Shown one piece after another: positions 35,305-46,807 of a stretch of 64,000 nucleotides of DNA. The stretch comes from Pardosa pseudoannulata. Its lineage: Eukaryota; Arthropoda; Arachnida; Araneae; Lycosidae. Position numbers and translations under genes: made by a program. Position 1 is the first letter of the stretch, and each line of letters opens with the position of its first letter. The notes under the pieces are model-generated. The model was not told the origin of the DNA. It ran no database searches and was given only the letters and a program-made list of their open reading frames with translations. Location of the stretch: assembly GCA_032207245.1 (NCBI GenBank), contig CM063506.1:19371956-19435955 (forward strand). The letters are read 5' to 3'.

Positions 35305-35642
35305 TGTGGAACACCCCCCCTTTGTCCAGATCTAACGACCAGAATCAATTGATTTGAAGCCTCCTGTTCCGACTGGATACAATAGCAAGGTGACATAGTG
35401 TCTGGGATGGGGACAGTTTAGTTCAATTGGTGTTACGCCCTGATCGGTTGCTGGTAATGACCCCCAGAGGATTGCGGGGAGAAGCCTTAATGAGAATGAG
35501 GCCAACGAATAAGAATTCAGCTAAAAAAACTAGCTGTAACCTTAGCTGGAGTTCCCAGGTAACTGGAATCGTAACTGACCAAAAAACGGTTGGCGGGACC
35601 GTAACTGAACCCCAGGTATTGAAAGCCTACAATTTTTCGACT
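34706..35642. other. mixed non-coding stretch before the Bel/Pao element
   Basis: It holds a (CA)n(TA)n microsatellite at 35257-35304. Its GC content is higher than average, and the stretch may be older repeat sequence into which the Bel/Pao element inserted (35400-35642 continues at 41006). Confidence 0.5.
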
Positions 35643-35647
35643 CGGGG

Positions 35648-35901
35648 TGTTCGGACCAGCTCTGCGCATGCCTAACTAGCCCGCAGCCAGCGTGGTCATG
35701 TGACCACCCTTTTGTGACAGAGTTTGAACTGCAGTCGAAGAAAATGTGCGGCGCTAGCCCGAGTGTGGGGATTGTTAAACCCCTTTTTATTATGTATAGT
35801 TTTTGAGTGCGGATTTATTCCCCTTTCCTTTTATGTGTGTTTGGTGTTAATAAACAAATGAAAAAGACTTTGGAGAATCCAAGTTCTTTACACGCCGAAC
35901 A
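35648..35901 (+). repeat. 5' LTR of Bel/Pao element
   Basis: 254 bp, TG...CA, apparently identical to the 3' LTR. An AATAAA lies near the end (TTAATAAACAAATG). A T run and TGGTCCGTCTTCAGCC follow, where the tRNA primer-binding site is expected. Confidence 0.95.
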
Positions 35902-35935
35902 TTTTTTTGGTCCGTCTTCAGCCCCAGCGCAAGCT

Positions 35936-38900
35936 ATGGATAAAATGAATCGAAAGAAAAGTACCCTCAAAGGTACTATAACAAAACTTGAAAACTATGT
36001 CCAAGATGTTTCAAAAACGAAAGCCTTTACGAACACTCAACTGGAAATCAAACTTCGCAAACTATCTGACCTTCAATCGAAAGTTGATGAATTCAGAGAA
36101 TCATAATATGATAATCCAGATATAGAGGATTTACCTGCCTTTGAAAAAGAATTAGATGAGATGGAAGATCGCCTCGAAAATATTGAGGTAAGTCTCCATA
36201 CCTTACTTCAATCTTTAAAGGTAAATGAAGCTAATACACATGTTGAGAACAATGAAACCAAAAGTGTTAATAACACAAAGGTAAAATTACCGGACATACC
36301 ATTACCTGTATTCAGTGGTAAATATGACGAGTGGTTTACATTTAAGATGCAGTTTACAAATTTAATTATAAACAATGAGGAATTAAATGAAGCTCAGAAA
36401 CTGTATTATTTGCGCGCATCTCTAAGCGCCGAAGCTAAGCAGCTAGAAAGCTCTGACGAATCGTTCGAGTCCTTATTTGCGGCACTAACAGAAAGATTTG
36501 AGAATCACCGTTTACTCGTAGATATTCATTTGACAGCCATAATAAACTATGAAAAGATTCAACATGAATCGTCAATGGAATTGAGAAATTTTATTGATTG
36601 CATAAACAAGAACTTAAGAGCGCTGAAGGTATTAAAATACCAACAAAATAACCTTTCCGATGCATTCCTCGTTAATATCATTTTGCAAAAATTAGACAGA
36701 GAATCAAGAAAACTGTTTGAATACACAACGAAAAAAACAGAGTATCCGAAATTCACGGAATTAATGTCGTTTTTAGAAAACAGAAGTTCGACTTTGGAAA
36801 GTGTGAATAGAAATTCCACTATCAAGCACTCAAATAAAAGCACGCCTTACTCAAACAAATCGAAAGCCTTTATGCTGAATTCCAATGAAAAATTGAAATT
36901 TAAAAGGTGTCCTTTATGCAAAAATTCGCATAGTTTGAATAAATGTTCTAATTTTCAAAAAATGAGTGTTTCGGAACGATATGATTTCGTAAAACAAAAT
37001 AAATTGTGCATAAATTGCCTAAACCAAAACCATACTGTAAAATCGTGCACTTCTAAATTTTCTTGCTTTTATTGTACATTACGACATAATTCGCTTCTCC
37101 ATCGAGAGAAACTGCATAGCGAAACTGTTTCAGTGGCGCCAGTTAACGTTTCGTCTGGAATAAAAGATAAACAGCCGTTCCCCACAAATGACGTGTCAGA
37201 GTCAGTAGATAATAATTTACAATCTGAATCCTTCCAAACTCTCAGCAATATAATGAAAGAAAAAAAATCTGTGTTATTGAGTACTTGTTTTATTTTCATC
37301 AACGATGCTTACGGAAAACGATACAAAATACGTGCCGTATTGGATAGTGCTTCGAATGTAAACATATTACTGAATGAATGCGCCGACGAATTAAGTCTGT
37401 CAAAGCGTAAAATTAATGTTCCTGTAAAGGGTTTAAATGGATCTACTCATAATGTTCGAAATAAAACAGAAACCGTTATATTTAATGCGGATGGAAGTTT
37501 CAAAGAAAATATAGAATTCCTACTCGTTCCTAAAATTACAGATCACATCCCATCAACTCGGTTAGATGTATCTAACATTGAACTGCCTCCATTTATAGAT
37601 TACGCTGATCCCACGTTCTTCAAAGTGGGAAAAATTCATGCCTTGATTGGAGCTGAGTTATTTTATAAAATTTTAAGACAAAAAAGGTATAAGGTCAATG
37701 AGAATCTAATTTTGCAAGAATCAGTTTTTGGGTGGATTCCAACTGGGGTTTTAAACGAAGTAACACCTTCAAATAAATATGGGCAGTGTCACTTGATACA
37801 AGAGTTTGAAGAAATGAATAACAATTTAAGACAGTTTTGGGAATTGGAGTCTCTGGGAATAAAAGATGAAGAAGAAGAAGATCAAGCTATTCAAATCTTT
37901 GATCAAACAACAAAATTAAAAGGAAATAGATATGAAGTAGTACTTCCTTGGAGAAGAGATTGGAGAGAGCTGAAAGATAACTTTAGAGTCGCCAAGTACC
38001 GCTTACAGAGTCTGAAAAGAAAACTTGATCAAAATAATAAAATGAAGGAACAATACGCAGAGATTTTGAGAGAATACCTTCAGAAGGATATAATTGAAGA
38101 AGTTAAAGTACCAACCCCTGAAATAAATGAAAGACCTATTTATTATTTACCGCATCAACCAGTATGTAAGCAAGAGAGACTTACTACTAAAACACGCATC
38201 GTATTTGATGCAAGCTCCCATGATTGTGGCGAGTTATCCTTAAATGACTGTTTGTGGTCAGGCCCCAATCTTAATTCTAATTTGCTTGATATCTTAATTA
38301 ATTTTAGGTTGAACAAAATTGCCATAATTTCAGATATTGAAAAGGCATTTCTACAGATATCGTTAGCTACCAAGGACAGAGATGCTGTAAGTTTCTTATG
38401 GACTGATGAAGATTTCATGCAAGATCTTAAAATTTATAGATTCAAACGTGTTTTATTTGGAGTCAGTGCTTCACCCTTTCTCTTATCAGCGACAATTAAA
38501 AAACATATCAAACAATTCAGTAATAGATATCCGAAGGCGTCAAAACTTCTTGATACTTGCTTGTATGTTGATGACTTTATTGCAGGTGAAGATACCGTTG
38601 AAAGTGCTCTAGAAGTTTCAAAGGATGCTAAAGGGATAATGCAAAAGGCTGGAATGAAATTAAGAAAATGGGTTTCAAATGACAGTAGCCTGATGGAAGA
38701 ATGGAAAAAGGAAGATTTTGACACTCAACCTGAGTACAACTCTGTTAGCTTGGGTGTTAACTTGACTAAAGTTCTTGGAATGACTTGGAACACGGAAAAG
38801 GATTGCCTCACTATGGAGATCCAGGGACTAATTCTATCTTTTAACAAAAACACGAAACGCTTCCTCTCTCAAGCAGTAGAAAAACTCTTTGACCCGCTAG

Positions 38901-39214
38901 GATTAATTACTCCATTTACAATTCGAGTAAAGTGTCTTTTCCAAGAATTATGGATACAGAAAATTCAATGGGATGGAGATTTACCTCCAGATATTAAAAA
39001 AGAATGGCAACACTGGTGCGAAGAGCTTCCAAGATTAGCCAAAATTGAAATTCCTAGACTTTGTCTAAATTCAACTATAGCGGAAGACCTTGATGAAATA
39101 GAAATCCATAGCTTTTCTGATGCTAGTAAAAAAGCATATGGTGCTGCTGTTTACATACGTGTTTTGAAAGCAACAGGTAACATTGAAGTTAATTTGTTAG
39201 CGTCAAAAAGTTGA
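35936..39214 (+). pseudogene. Bel/Pao gag-pol (gag, protease, RT, start of RNase H)
   Basis: The frame starts MDKMNRKKS at 35936, meets a TAA at codon 57, and reopens; the long stretch 36161-39214 codes 1017 residues. In that numbering, a DUF1759-type gag spans about 45-190 (LPVFSGKYDEWFTF), and Cys-rich knuckles lie at 250-310 (CPLCKNSHSLNKC, CINCLNQNH). The DUF1758 aspartic protease has its VLDSAS active site near 395. RT follows, with ISDIEKAFLQ near 725 and catalytic YVDD near 803, and RNase H starts at SFSDAS near 985. A TGA ends it at 39214 but the same frame continues downstream. The protein would make RNA-binding shells and copy RNA into DNA in the cytoplasm; both stops block a full product. 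Confidence 0.93.
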
Positions 39215-40393
39215 GTTGCTCCACTCAAGAAGATCTCCCTTCCAAGATTGGAACTCCTTGGAGCGTTGTTAGCATCTCGCTTAACAAAAAGCATACGGAA
39301 AATTGTGAACACGAAAAAACCAACAAAAACCTATCATTGGACTGACTCTACGATTTCCTTGTACTGGATCAGAGGTTCAACCAGTCGATGGAAACGCTTT
39401 GTGGCAAACAGAGTTAAAGAGATAAAAAACCTGACAGATCCCAATTCTTGGTACCATTGCCCTGGGAAAACCAATCCTGCAGATTTCTTGACAAGAGGAC
39501 TTAGTGCAGACTCCCTGTTGGGTAACACTATGTGGTGGAAGGGTCCCCCCTTCTTATCATCCCACGATCTTCCTGATTCAATTTCGAAAGTTGATCCTGT
39601 TCCTGAGGACTATCTTCCCGAAATGAAAAGGAATTCAGACTCCTTGGACTCGAAATTAACTCTTTCGTTGAACTTTGTTCCTGAATATTTAGATAACTTA
39701 CTACAGATTAGTAATAAGTATTTTAAAATTGTTTGTATTTTAGGTTATATTTTCAGATTTATTCATAATTGTAAAGATCCAAGTACTAAAGATTCAGGTG
39801 CCCTGAAAGGTAAGGAAATCAAATTAGCTGAGAAAGTCCTAATTGAAAGAGCTCAACGATCTGCATTTTTGGATGAATTCAAGGCCTTAGAAAAGGGAAA
39901 TAGTGTTCATAATACAAGTAAGATTAAAAGTTTAGATCCCTTTTTAGATCAAGATGGCCTCATAAGGGTAGGTGGTCGATTAAATAATTCCTCGGTCGGT
40001 TATGATTCAAAACATCCTATATTATTGCCATCCAACTGTAGATTGACCGATTTGATAATCCAATATTTTCACGAAAAATATTTACATTGTGGTTCGCAAA
40101 ACTTATTGTATCAAATTAGACAAAAATATTGGCCTTTGAATGGGAGAAACCGTTGTAGAAAAATTGTTCACAGTTGCATTCAATGTTTTAAGGCATGTCC
40201 TCGTATTTCTACTCAAAAAATGGGAGTTTTGCCCAAAGAACGGGTCACTCCTGATTTTCCTTTCAATTATGTTGGTGTTGATCTGTGTGGTCCTTTCCAT
40301 ATAAAGAACAAAAATCAACGAAAAGGAAACTTCATAAAAGTATACGTTTGTATATTTGTTTGTCTTGCAAATGGCTTCTCGGGCGTATTATGA
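39215..40393 (+). pseudogene. Bel/Pao RNase H end and truncated integrase
   Basis: This continues the gag-pol frame past the TGA: VAPLKKISLPRLELLGALLA, the typical Pao RNase H, then TYHWTDSTISLYWI. The integrase zinc finger follows, with HEKYLHCG (His-His) and CIQCFKACP (Cys-Cys), and the core opens at YVGVDLCGPF with its first Asp. Reading stops at 40393 just after CLANGFSGVL. The rest of the DDE core is absent; another frame directly downstream (about 40372-40503) gives IMKTYSGKDNIIRVADVRT and LCVLPIE, the family's C-terminal end. A large internal deletion therefore joins the two near 40375. Confidence 0.9.
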
Positions 40394-40751
40394 AAACTTA
40401 TTCTGGTAAGGATAATATTATTCGTGTTGCAGATGTCAGAACCAAATCAGGTATATTTAAAAGATCTATTTCAAAGTTGTGCGTGTTACCAATAGAAACA
40501 TAAAATTTTGAAATGTTTTTTATTACAGAATACTGTGATTTATATCAAATTTACTTACTGATATAATTTCATTAATTTGAATAATTTCCTCATGTAATTT
40601 CATTATTTGATTGTTAAGTTGTTTATTTCTATGTCATATAAATTTACTTTAATTGTTTTTATGTTGATTACTATTTCTTTTCATTGTATGTAATGATATA
40701 TGAATGATACGAACCTTGAATGTACTATGTACATTGCAACGCGGGGCGGCA
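40394..40751 (+). other. pol C-terminal remnant and 3' untranslated part of Bel/Pao
   Basis: Up to 40503 it still codes, in a shifted frame, for the last about 40 residues of pol (DUF5641-like tail). After that comes an AT-rich stretch to the 3' LTR, with AACGCGGGGCGGC just before it where a purine tract would lie. Confidence 0.8.
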
Positions 40752-41005
40752 TGTTCGGACCAGCTCTGCGCATGCCTAACTAGCCCGCAGCCAGCGTGGT
40801 CATGTGACCACCCTTTTGTGACAGAGTTTGAACTGCAGTCGAAGAAAATGTGCGGCGCTAGCCCGAGTGTGGGGATTGTTAAACCCCTTTTTATTATGTA
40901 TAGTTTTTGAGTGCGGATTTATTCCCCTTTCCTTTTATGTGTGTTTGGTGTTAATAAACAAATGAAAAAGACTTTGGAGAATCCAAGTTCTTTACACGCC
41001 GAACA
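40752..41005 (+). repeat. 3' LTR of Bel/Pao element
   Basis: 254 bp; no difference from the 5' LTR was found on reading both. It is followed directly by CGGGG, the second half of the target duplication. Confidence 0.95.
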
Positions 41006-41010
41006 CGGGG

Positions 41011-43289
41011 CTTTTCGACATTTTTTACGTAGATGCTTTGACCTTGTGGAGGCTTTCGCGTCTTTTGACCGGAGCCAGGTTTCTAGTGATTAAGTTCGGG
41101 AGATTCGTAAAGTCCGCTCATATAGGGAGCGGCAGAGTCTCGGATACCGAAAGGGGGATAAATTGGGTTTGTATTGCATCCTAGAAAAACCTTCCCAATT
41201 GTGTGAGATTATTTAATCTCTTTTCTTCCGACTGTGATAGTGGTTATGTTATGCAGGCAACAATCCTTTGTATTTCGACTTGTTTTGGGAGATCAGAATC
41301 CCTTTGTATATAGCCGTATTTACTCAAGAAATAAAAGTGATTTCCAATTTTATCGTGACTGTGATCCTTCTTCAAGCTACTTCTCACTCGAGAACATTGA
41401 AGTCATCACAATATATAGATAGATAGATAGATAGATAGATATCGATAGATATATATATTTCTTTATAAATCTTCAAGGGGACAGAGAGACAACCTCGATA
41501 AGAATAACAATCTCAAAATTATATTTCCCTTGCTAAATTTACGATTACAAAGCATTGATAAACTTTCTCTAGACTGCTGATATTTTGCACCTCAAATTCT
41601 GAGTTACAATTATATGAGAAATAGTAGAAAAGGTCTATTTGTTTATGATAAATATAATATTGTGAAATAAAGGATGACTTTAAGTAATTGCATTGCTAAC
41701 ATTGAAACGAAAATAAATTCCAACGCTTTGAAGAAAGATGTAGAAATATAAATTATCTTTCTTAAACAAAGTTTCTTTATTACATATTCGTATATGTATA
41801 TATAAATTATTTTATAAACACTTATACATATATGTGCTTCCCTGTGTGTTTTTATTTCCAAAGCGCAACACATGAGAAGTATAATAAATATTCTGTAGAA
41901 AAACTGCTTAATAATCTGACTCGCAGCTGAAAGCCGTAAAGTGTAAGAATCATTTCTCCAGCCCCGATAGGTCACACGCCTTACGTGCCGAAACTTATCG
42001 ACCCATGTTCAAAATTTCAGAGTGATTAGGCGCAAAGAAGCTGCTTAAAACCGAGATAAATGAGAACCATTAACGACGTCATGGCGTGGAGAATTTATCT
42101 TTAGCAAAAAGTTCCCTTGCGCATACAACCTCCCTTCCTTCCCCTTGGCGTGTTCCAAAATTAAGACGCTTCAACTGCAGTGACTAACTGCACAAACATT
42201 GCGCCATTTCGCTTTTTCTGTGAAATGAATTTTAATGGGAGGAGTATTTCCCAGCCAAGCCGTATTATGGCATCGACATAAGTTGTAAAAGAAGTAAAAT
42301 CATGGTATTCTTCAACTTTTTACTTGTTTCTACTTCAACGTTAATAATTAATTAGCAATTTGAGTTTCAGTTTAATAGTTTGAGTATTTTTAAGTTTAAT
42401 TTATATTTAAAAAAATGTTTTTTTTTTTTTTTTAACTTTCTCTGTTAATCGTTTTGAAAGGTTTTCACGGCACAAACTTTCATCTGACACACGACAGAGA
42501 ATGGCTTAACATGTTGGTTCTTGTCTTTCAGTAATGGAATTCGTGGGTTTGAATCCTCTTGTTATCATGATTGAGCATAACAATTTGGAATTGGTTAGAT
42601 CTTGACCAAATGAACACTCTTGCAGCAAAGATGATCCTGGAACTCAATTCCGTGATGTGGGTTAAACCCGAGACTTACAGTTTAAGATACCAATAAGTAA
42701 CGAACTGTATTAACTGAAAATTATCGCATCAAAAAGAAACATTTTGAAGACTGAGCCAAAGTTACTAGTTTTAAAACTGTTATAATTTTTTTCATAATTT
42801 TCACATCATTGCATAGAGTTTTGTAAGAACTCTCTCAACTAAGAAGCATCTCTATCTCTAAGAAGTATCTCTAACGAACCTCATAAAATGATTGCAATCG
42901 GAATTACGTCAACCTACTCAAATTCTAATGTGCCATTACTAGCAATGGAAGCTCTGTTCTCTTTCTGAGTTGATTTTTTTAACAGGCTGAACAAAAAAAC
43001 TGTTGCTCTTTAGACCTTTCTGAATACTAATAGACTTATTTCAACAAGAAATTGTACAGCTTTTAACTGCTGTACACTTTTTCACAACTATCATATTTTT
43101 GTTTATTTATATCATTATTTTTTATTATCACACGATATGTGCAACAAAAGTTTTTGCCCTGAGATATAAACTTTACAGTAGAGATATTAAAATTCAGTTT
43201 CGGGTAACCTTTTATCTTCTACTTTAATAAATGTAGCATATTTTTATTATTTCTCTTAATATCTGCGTAACAAAACGTTCAAATTAATA
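41011..43289. other. intergenic
   Basis: A (GATA)n run at 41415-41441, a SINE-like fragment at 42515-42600 and a T run near 42419-42433. The first 200 bp are GC-richer and belong to the sequence interrupted by the Bel/Pao element. Confidence 0.55.
42515..42600 (+). repeat. decayed SINE-like fragment
   Basis: ATTCGTGGGTTTGAATCCTC is B-box-like and follows TTTCAGTAATGGA as in the 173-bp SINE; the rest is hard to align. Confidence 0.45.
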
Positions 43290-43919
43290 CGAGGGTTACT
43301 CTGAAATTTTTGAGATATGCGCAGAAGAGAATTTACAAAAAATAAATAAATAAATAAAGGTTTAATTTTAAAATACAAAGTATTTTAACACAGTAGACGA
43401 TTTTTTTACTGACTTACTTCAACTTGTTTAGCGTAGAATAAATTTTAAACAGAAGAGAAAATGAAGTTGACGCGAGAACATTTTCGCGCTATGATTTTCT
43501 ACGATTTTAAAGCAGGATTAAATCAAGAAGAATGCTTTCAACGGTTGCAATTGACATTTTACTCCAGCTCGTGCTACTGTATTCATTGGCTTAAAGAATT
43601 TAGCAGAGGTCGCAATTTTCTTCAGGATGAAGAACACACAAGAAGGCCGACGTCGGCAGTCATCCCGGATAATGTGTCTGCTATAAGAAAAATGTTAATG
43701 GATGATAATTGCTGTACCTATCGAATTATACAGAAGACACTTAAAATTGGATCCTCAGCCATACACAAAATTATTAATGAAGAGTTGCATATGAAAAAAG
43801 TAGTTCCCCATAATCTAACTGAGCACAAGGGGAGGGTGTCAGAATCAGTAAAGAAACTCTTGTACCTATGTGTAACACCTGGTAATATAACTGTCATACC
43901 TGTAACAGCATATTTTTAA
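43290..43919 (+). mobile_element. mariner element, 5' half
   Basis: It opens TA then CGAGGGTTACTCTGAAATTT, a mariner-type terminus, 170 bp before a transposase start. No matching right end was found before the next element at 44206. It is truncated within the transposase. Confidence 0.75.
43461..43919 (+). CDS. mariner transposase N-terminal domain, 152 codons, open
   Basis: MKLTREHFRAMIFYDFKAGL begins a mariner-type helix-turn-helix region, and WLKEFSRGR, EEHTRRPTSA and VSAIRKMLMDD follow the family order (the WxxxFxxGR and GRP-like linker). The second helix-turn-helix region extends to KVVPHNLTEHKG, about residue 127. The remaining 25 residues are not mariner. There is no DDD catalytic region. 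The start has good context and there are no stops, so the DNA-binding part is intact. A truncated product could in principle bind the ends of related elements, but expression is unknown. Confidence 0.75.
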   Translation: MKLTREHFRAMIFYDFKAGLNQEECFQRLQLTFYSSSCYCIHWLKEFSRGRNFLQDEEHTRRPTSAVIPDNVSAIRKMLMDDNCCTYRIIQKTLKIGSSAIHKIINEELHMKKVVPHNLTEHKGRVSESVKKLLYLCVTPGNITVIPVTAYF

Positions 43920-44205
43920 TTATTTAAGCATGTAAAGAAAAAACGGAAAATCTTTAATTTTTGCAAAATGCTTCCCTGGGTGGTGTATTTGCTTCATGAA
44001 AAAATATATGTTTGAAACATTTAATACTTTATAGAAAAAGTGATAACAGTCGTAAGATGTGTCACACCCGTAACAATGGAATGGCCGAGTAGTATTTTAC
44101 TGTGTAAAAATATTCAGCTGAACTTCACTCTCAATTTGGAAAATATTCAACTTTTAGAATACTTATAATAATAACTAGACAGATAATTCAATTATAAATG
44201 ATATA

Positions 44206-45781
44206 CCGGGTGATCAAAAAGTCCGTATAAACTTTAAAAGTTCATAATAACTGGAAAAATAACCAAAATAAAAAACGATATGCAGGGTTAGTATCGCTAG
44301 GGCATGGGATTTTTTTTAAACGGAAAAAAAAAACAGTAACTCAAAAGAGCCGACAGATGGCGCTGGTACGAGCGACTTCGGTGGAATTATGCAAATGAGA
44401 CTGTTATAAGAACTTACGCTCCTATAAATACACAACCAGTTCACCGCTGTAAACCATGTATGCGAGCAAGGATGCTGAGTGCGAAGGATAAAGATTTCTT
44501 AGTGAAGTTGTTTTACGTCAACCAGGAATCAGCGACCACTGCCTTGCGTAAGTTCCGAATTCAGAAGAATGTCAGGAGTGGAAAAGGGCCTTTAACAGTG
44601 ACAGGCCTCATAAAGCTTGTTTAGCGGTTTGAGGAAACTGGAACGTTGAAGGATCGCGTAAGAACAGGACGACCATGTTTAAATGAGGCACGTTCGCCGC
44701 ATGTTGCAGACGAAATTGAAGCATTAACATTCGAATCAGCTACAGGAACGAGCAGTGCTCGTGACGCTGTCAGACGGTTGAGCTAATCCTCATCCTCGGT
44801 ACTCAATATTCTTCATGGAATCCTTGATCTGTATCCATACAGACTGCAGTCGTGCCATCAACTTTTACCAGCGGATACTATACAGAGGGAAGCATTTGCG
44901 AGGTGGGCTTTCTCCAAAATCGAACAAAATGCCACCTGGGTCTTTAACATCTAATGGACAGATGAAGCTCATTTTTCGCTTCATGGTGACGTTAATACAC
45001 ATAACTGTGGCATCTGGACAACGTCTAATCCACGTGAATACACGCAGAAACCATTGCATTCCCCTAAAATAACAGTGTGGTGTGGATTTACAGGTTCGTC
45101 CATCATAGGACCATTCTTCTTTGAAACGAAGTGTCCAGTAAATAGGTGGAAAACGGAGCGTTATTTAACACTTCTGCGCGATAATACCGTGCCAGTTCTG
45201 TGTGAAAGAGATGCGCTATCTACCGTCACGTTTATGCAAGATGAAGCAACTAGTCACACTGCTAATTCGGTCAAGAATATCCTGATCCAGATATTCGGGG
45301 AAGACAAAATTATTACCAGGCGTTTCAGGTTCCCATGGCCTCTTCGATCTCCAGATTAACCCCGGCAGACTTTTGGTTGTGGGGATATTTGTAATCTCGG
45401 GTGTATGAATCCAATACCTCCAATCTCTCTGAACTATAAGATGCGATCCGCCAAGAGGTGTCTTGCATCCAACCGGACCTGCTGCACTCTGCCGTTGCTG
45501 AATTTGTGACTCGCCTGCAGTATGTTATTTCCTGTGGTGGTGGTCATGTGGAACACATACTGTTGTAATAAACGATTTGGAGGTATTCTGTTTGTTATTT
45601 GCGTTTCTTTTTCTTTGTCTTGTGTACATCAGCGCCCTCTATCGACTCTTTTTGAAGGTTTTTTTGTTTTTAAAAAATCCCATGCCCTAGCGATACTAAC
45701 CCTGCAAACCGTTTTTTATTTTGGTTATTTTTCCAGTTATTATGAATTTTTAAAGTTTATACGGACTTTTTGATCACCCGG
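44206..45781 (+). mobile_element. mariner-like DNA transposon with about 110-bp TIRs
   Basis: It starts CCGGGTGATCAAAAAGTCCG and ends with the reverse complement; the inverted repeats run about 110 bp with few mismatches (about 44206-44325 and 45665-45781). TA dinucleotides flank both ends (44204-44205, 45782-45783), as in the Tc1/mariner superfamily. Total 1576 bp, full length. The transposase inside is broken by several stops. Confidence 0.92.
44472..45570 (+). pseudogene. transposase of the long-TIR mariner-like element
   Basis: The frame starts MLSAKDKDFLVKLFYVNQ with an N-terminal helix-turn-helix region (VRTGRPCLNE nearby). A stop occurs near codon 50, another after DAVRRLS, one before WTDEAHFSLHG (first catalytic Asp), and a frameshift follows RSPD. 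Other landmarks are HSPKITVWCGF, FMQDEATSHTANSV (second Asp) and ADFWLWGYL (third acidic position). The pattern matches the DDE_3-like transposases with DUF4817-type heads common in arthropods. At least four lesions make it inactive. Confidence 0.85.
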
Positions 45782-45813
45782 TACATAGGCTGCTAAAATA
45801 TGTAAGTAAAGAC

Positions 45814-46371
45814 TGTAAGGAATTTTCACCCACGACTTTGTGTGATCTGGATGATATCGGAAAAACAGCCCCATTCACCTTTTCCACTCGGCGTTTCTTT
45901 GGAGAAGAAAGAAGCCGGTCGGCTAAAAGGGGGCTTGATAAGGATGCTTCGGTGGAATGGTTTATTTTCGCAGGTCCTCGGAGAAGGAGGATGTGCTCTT
46001 TTCAGTAGGGCTCAAGTTTCCAGACAACCCCCCCCCCCCTGAAGAAGGGAGAGATCTGCAAGAGGGTAGTTGGAGTTCAGAGCGGGGAGTCGAGATAGAG
46101 CCGGCGGCCGAGAAACATCTCTCTGTGCCGATGTAAAAGACGAAGCTCGGTTCTAAAAATCTGGCTAAGACTGGCTCTGAGACTCACTATGATATTTGAT
46201 TTTCTTTAATTTTGTTTAAAAATGTTGTAAATAAATGTATGTTGTCCATCTAATCCTGATGTGCCTAAATTTGGGTTATGCATCCCAACGACTGTGCACG
46301 AACATACCTGCCCCAGTAAAGTAGGCGTGTCCCACGCTAGCATAGCGCACCTAGAAAGAGGATGCGTTACA
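45814..46371 (+). repeat. solo LTR, family 2, copy 2
   Basis: TGTAAGGAATTTTCACCCAC ... GATGCGTTACA, 558 bp, TG...CA ends, AATAAA at about 46230. Flanks AAGAC and AAGAA may be a worn 5-bp duplication. It starts 30 bp after the mariner-like element at 45781. Confidence 0.78.
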
Positions 46372-46718
46372 AAGAACATTATTGGATTAGTGCACAAATC
46401 ACTTTCGTAAAAATTGAATTACCTAACCACACTCAATAAAACTGTAAACGGAACACTGCATAAATATTAGCCAATTGCCTTCATTTCTGCTATGAAGTAA
46501 CTGAAAAATATGAATATATAGAGTATATGAAGTAAAAGAAATATTGTAATAACAAAAAATTTCAGTGTTTGGATTTCGAAGAAAATACTCATATTGAACA
46601 GTTTTAAATCAGTTTTCCTGAATCAAATTTCAGTTTGTACGTACACACAAGGAAACTAACTTTAAAGCTATACATATCCATTACTATTCCTGAATGCATT
46701 TTGACTACATTCGTATTC

Positions 46719-46807
<89 letters not shown>

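Larger units (their letters stand above)
35648..41005 (+). mobile_element. Bel/Pao LTR retrotransposon, recent but defective
   Basis: Two 254-bp LTRs (35648-35901 and 40752-41005) begin TGTTCGGACC and end CGCCGAACA and look identical base for base. The flanks carry a 5-bp target duplication, CGGGG (35643-35647 and 41006-41010). The interior has a single gag-pol frame from an ATG at 35936, broken by an in-frame TAA (36104-36106) and TGA (39212-39214), and lacks most of the integrase. The order gag, protease, RT, RNase H, integrase and the DUF1759/DUF1758-type N-terminus mark the Pao clade. Identical LTRs mean the insertion is young. Confidence 0.95.

Noticed and set aside
38155..38724. Minus-strand ORFs within the Bel/Pao pol
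   Set aside because: Shadows of the plus-strand reverse transcriptase frame.
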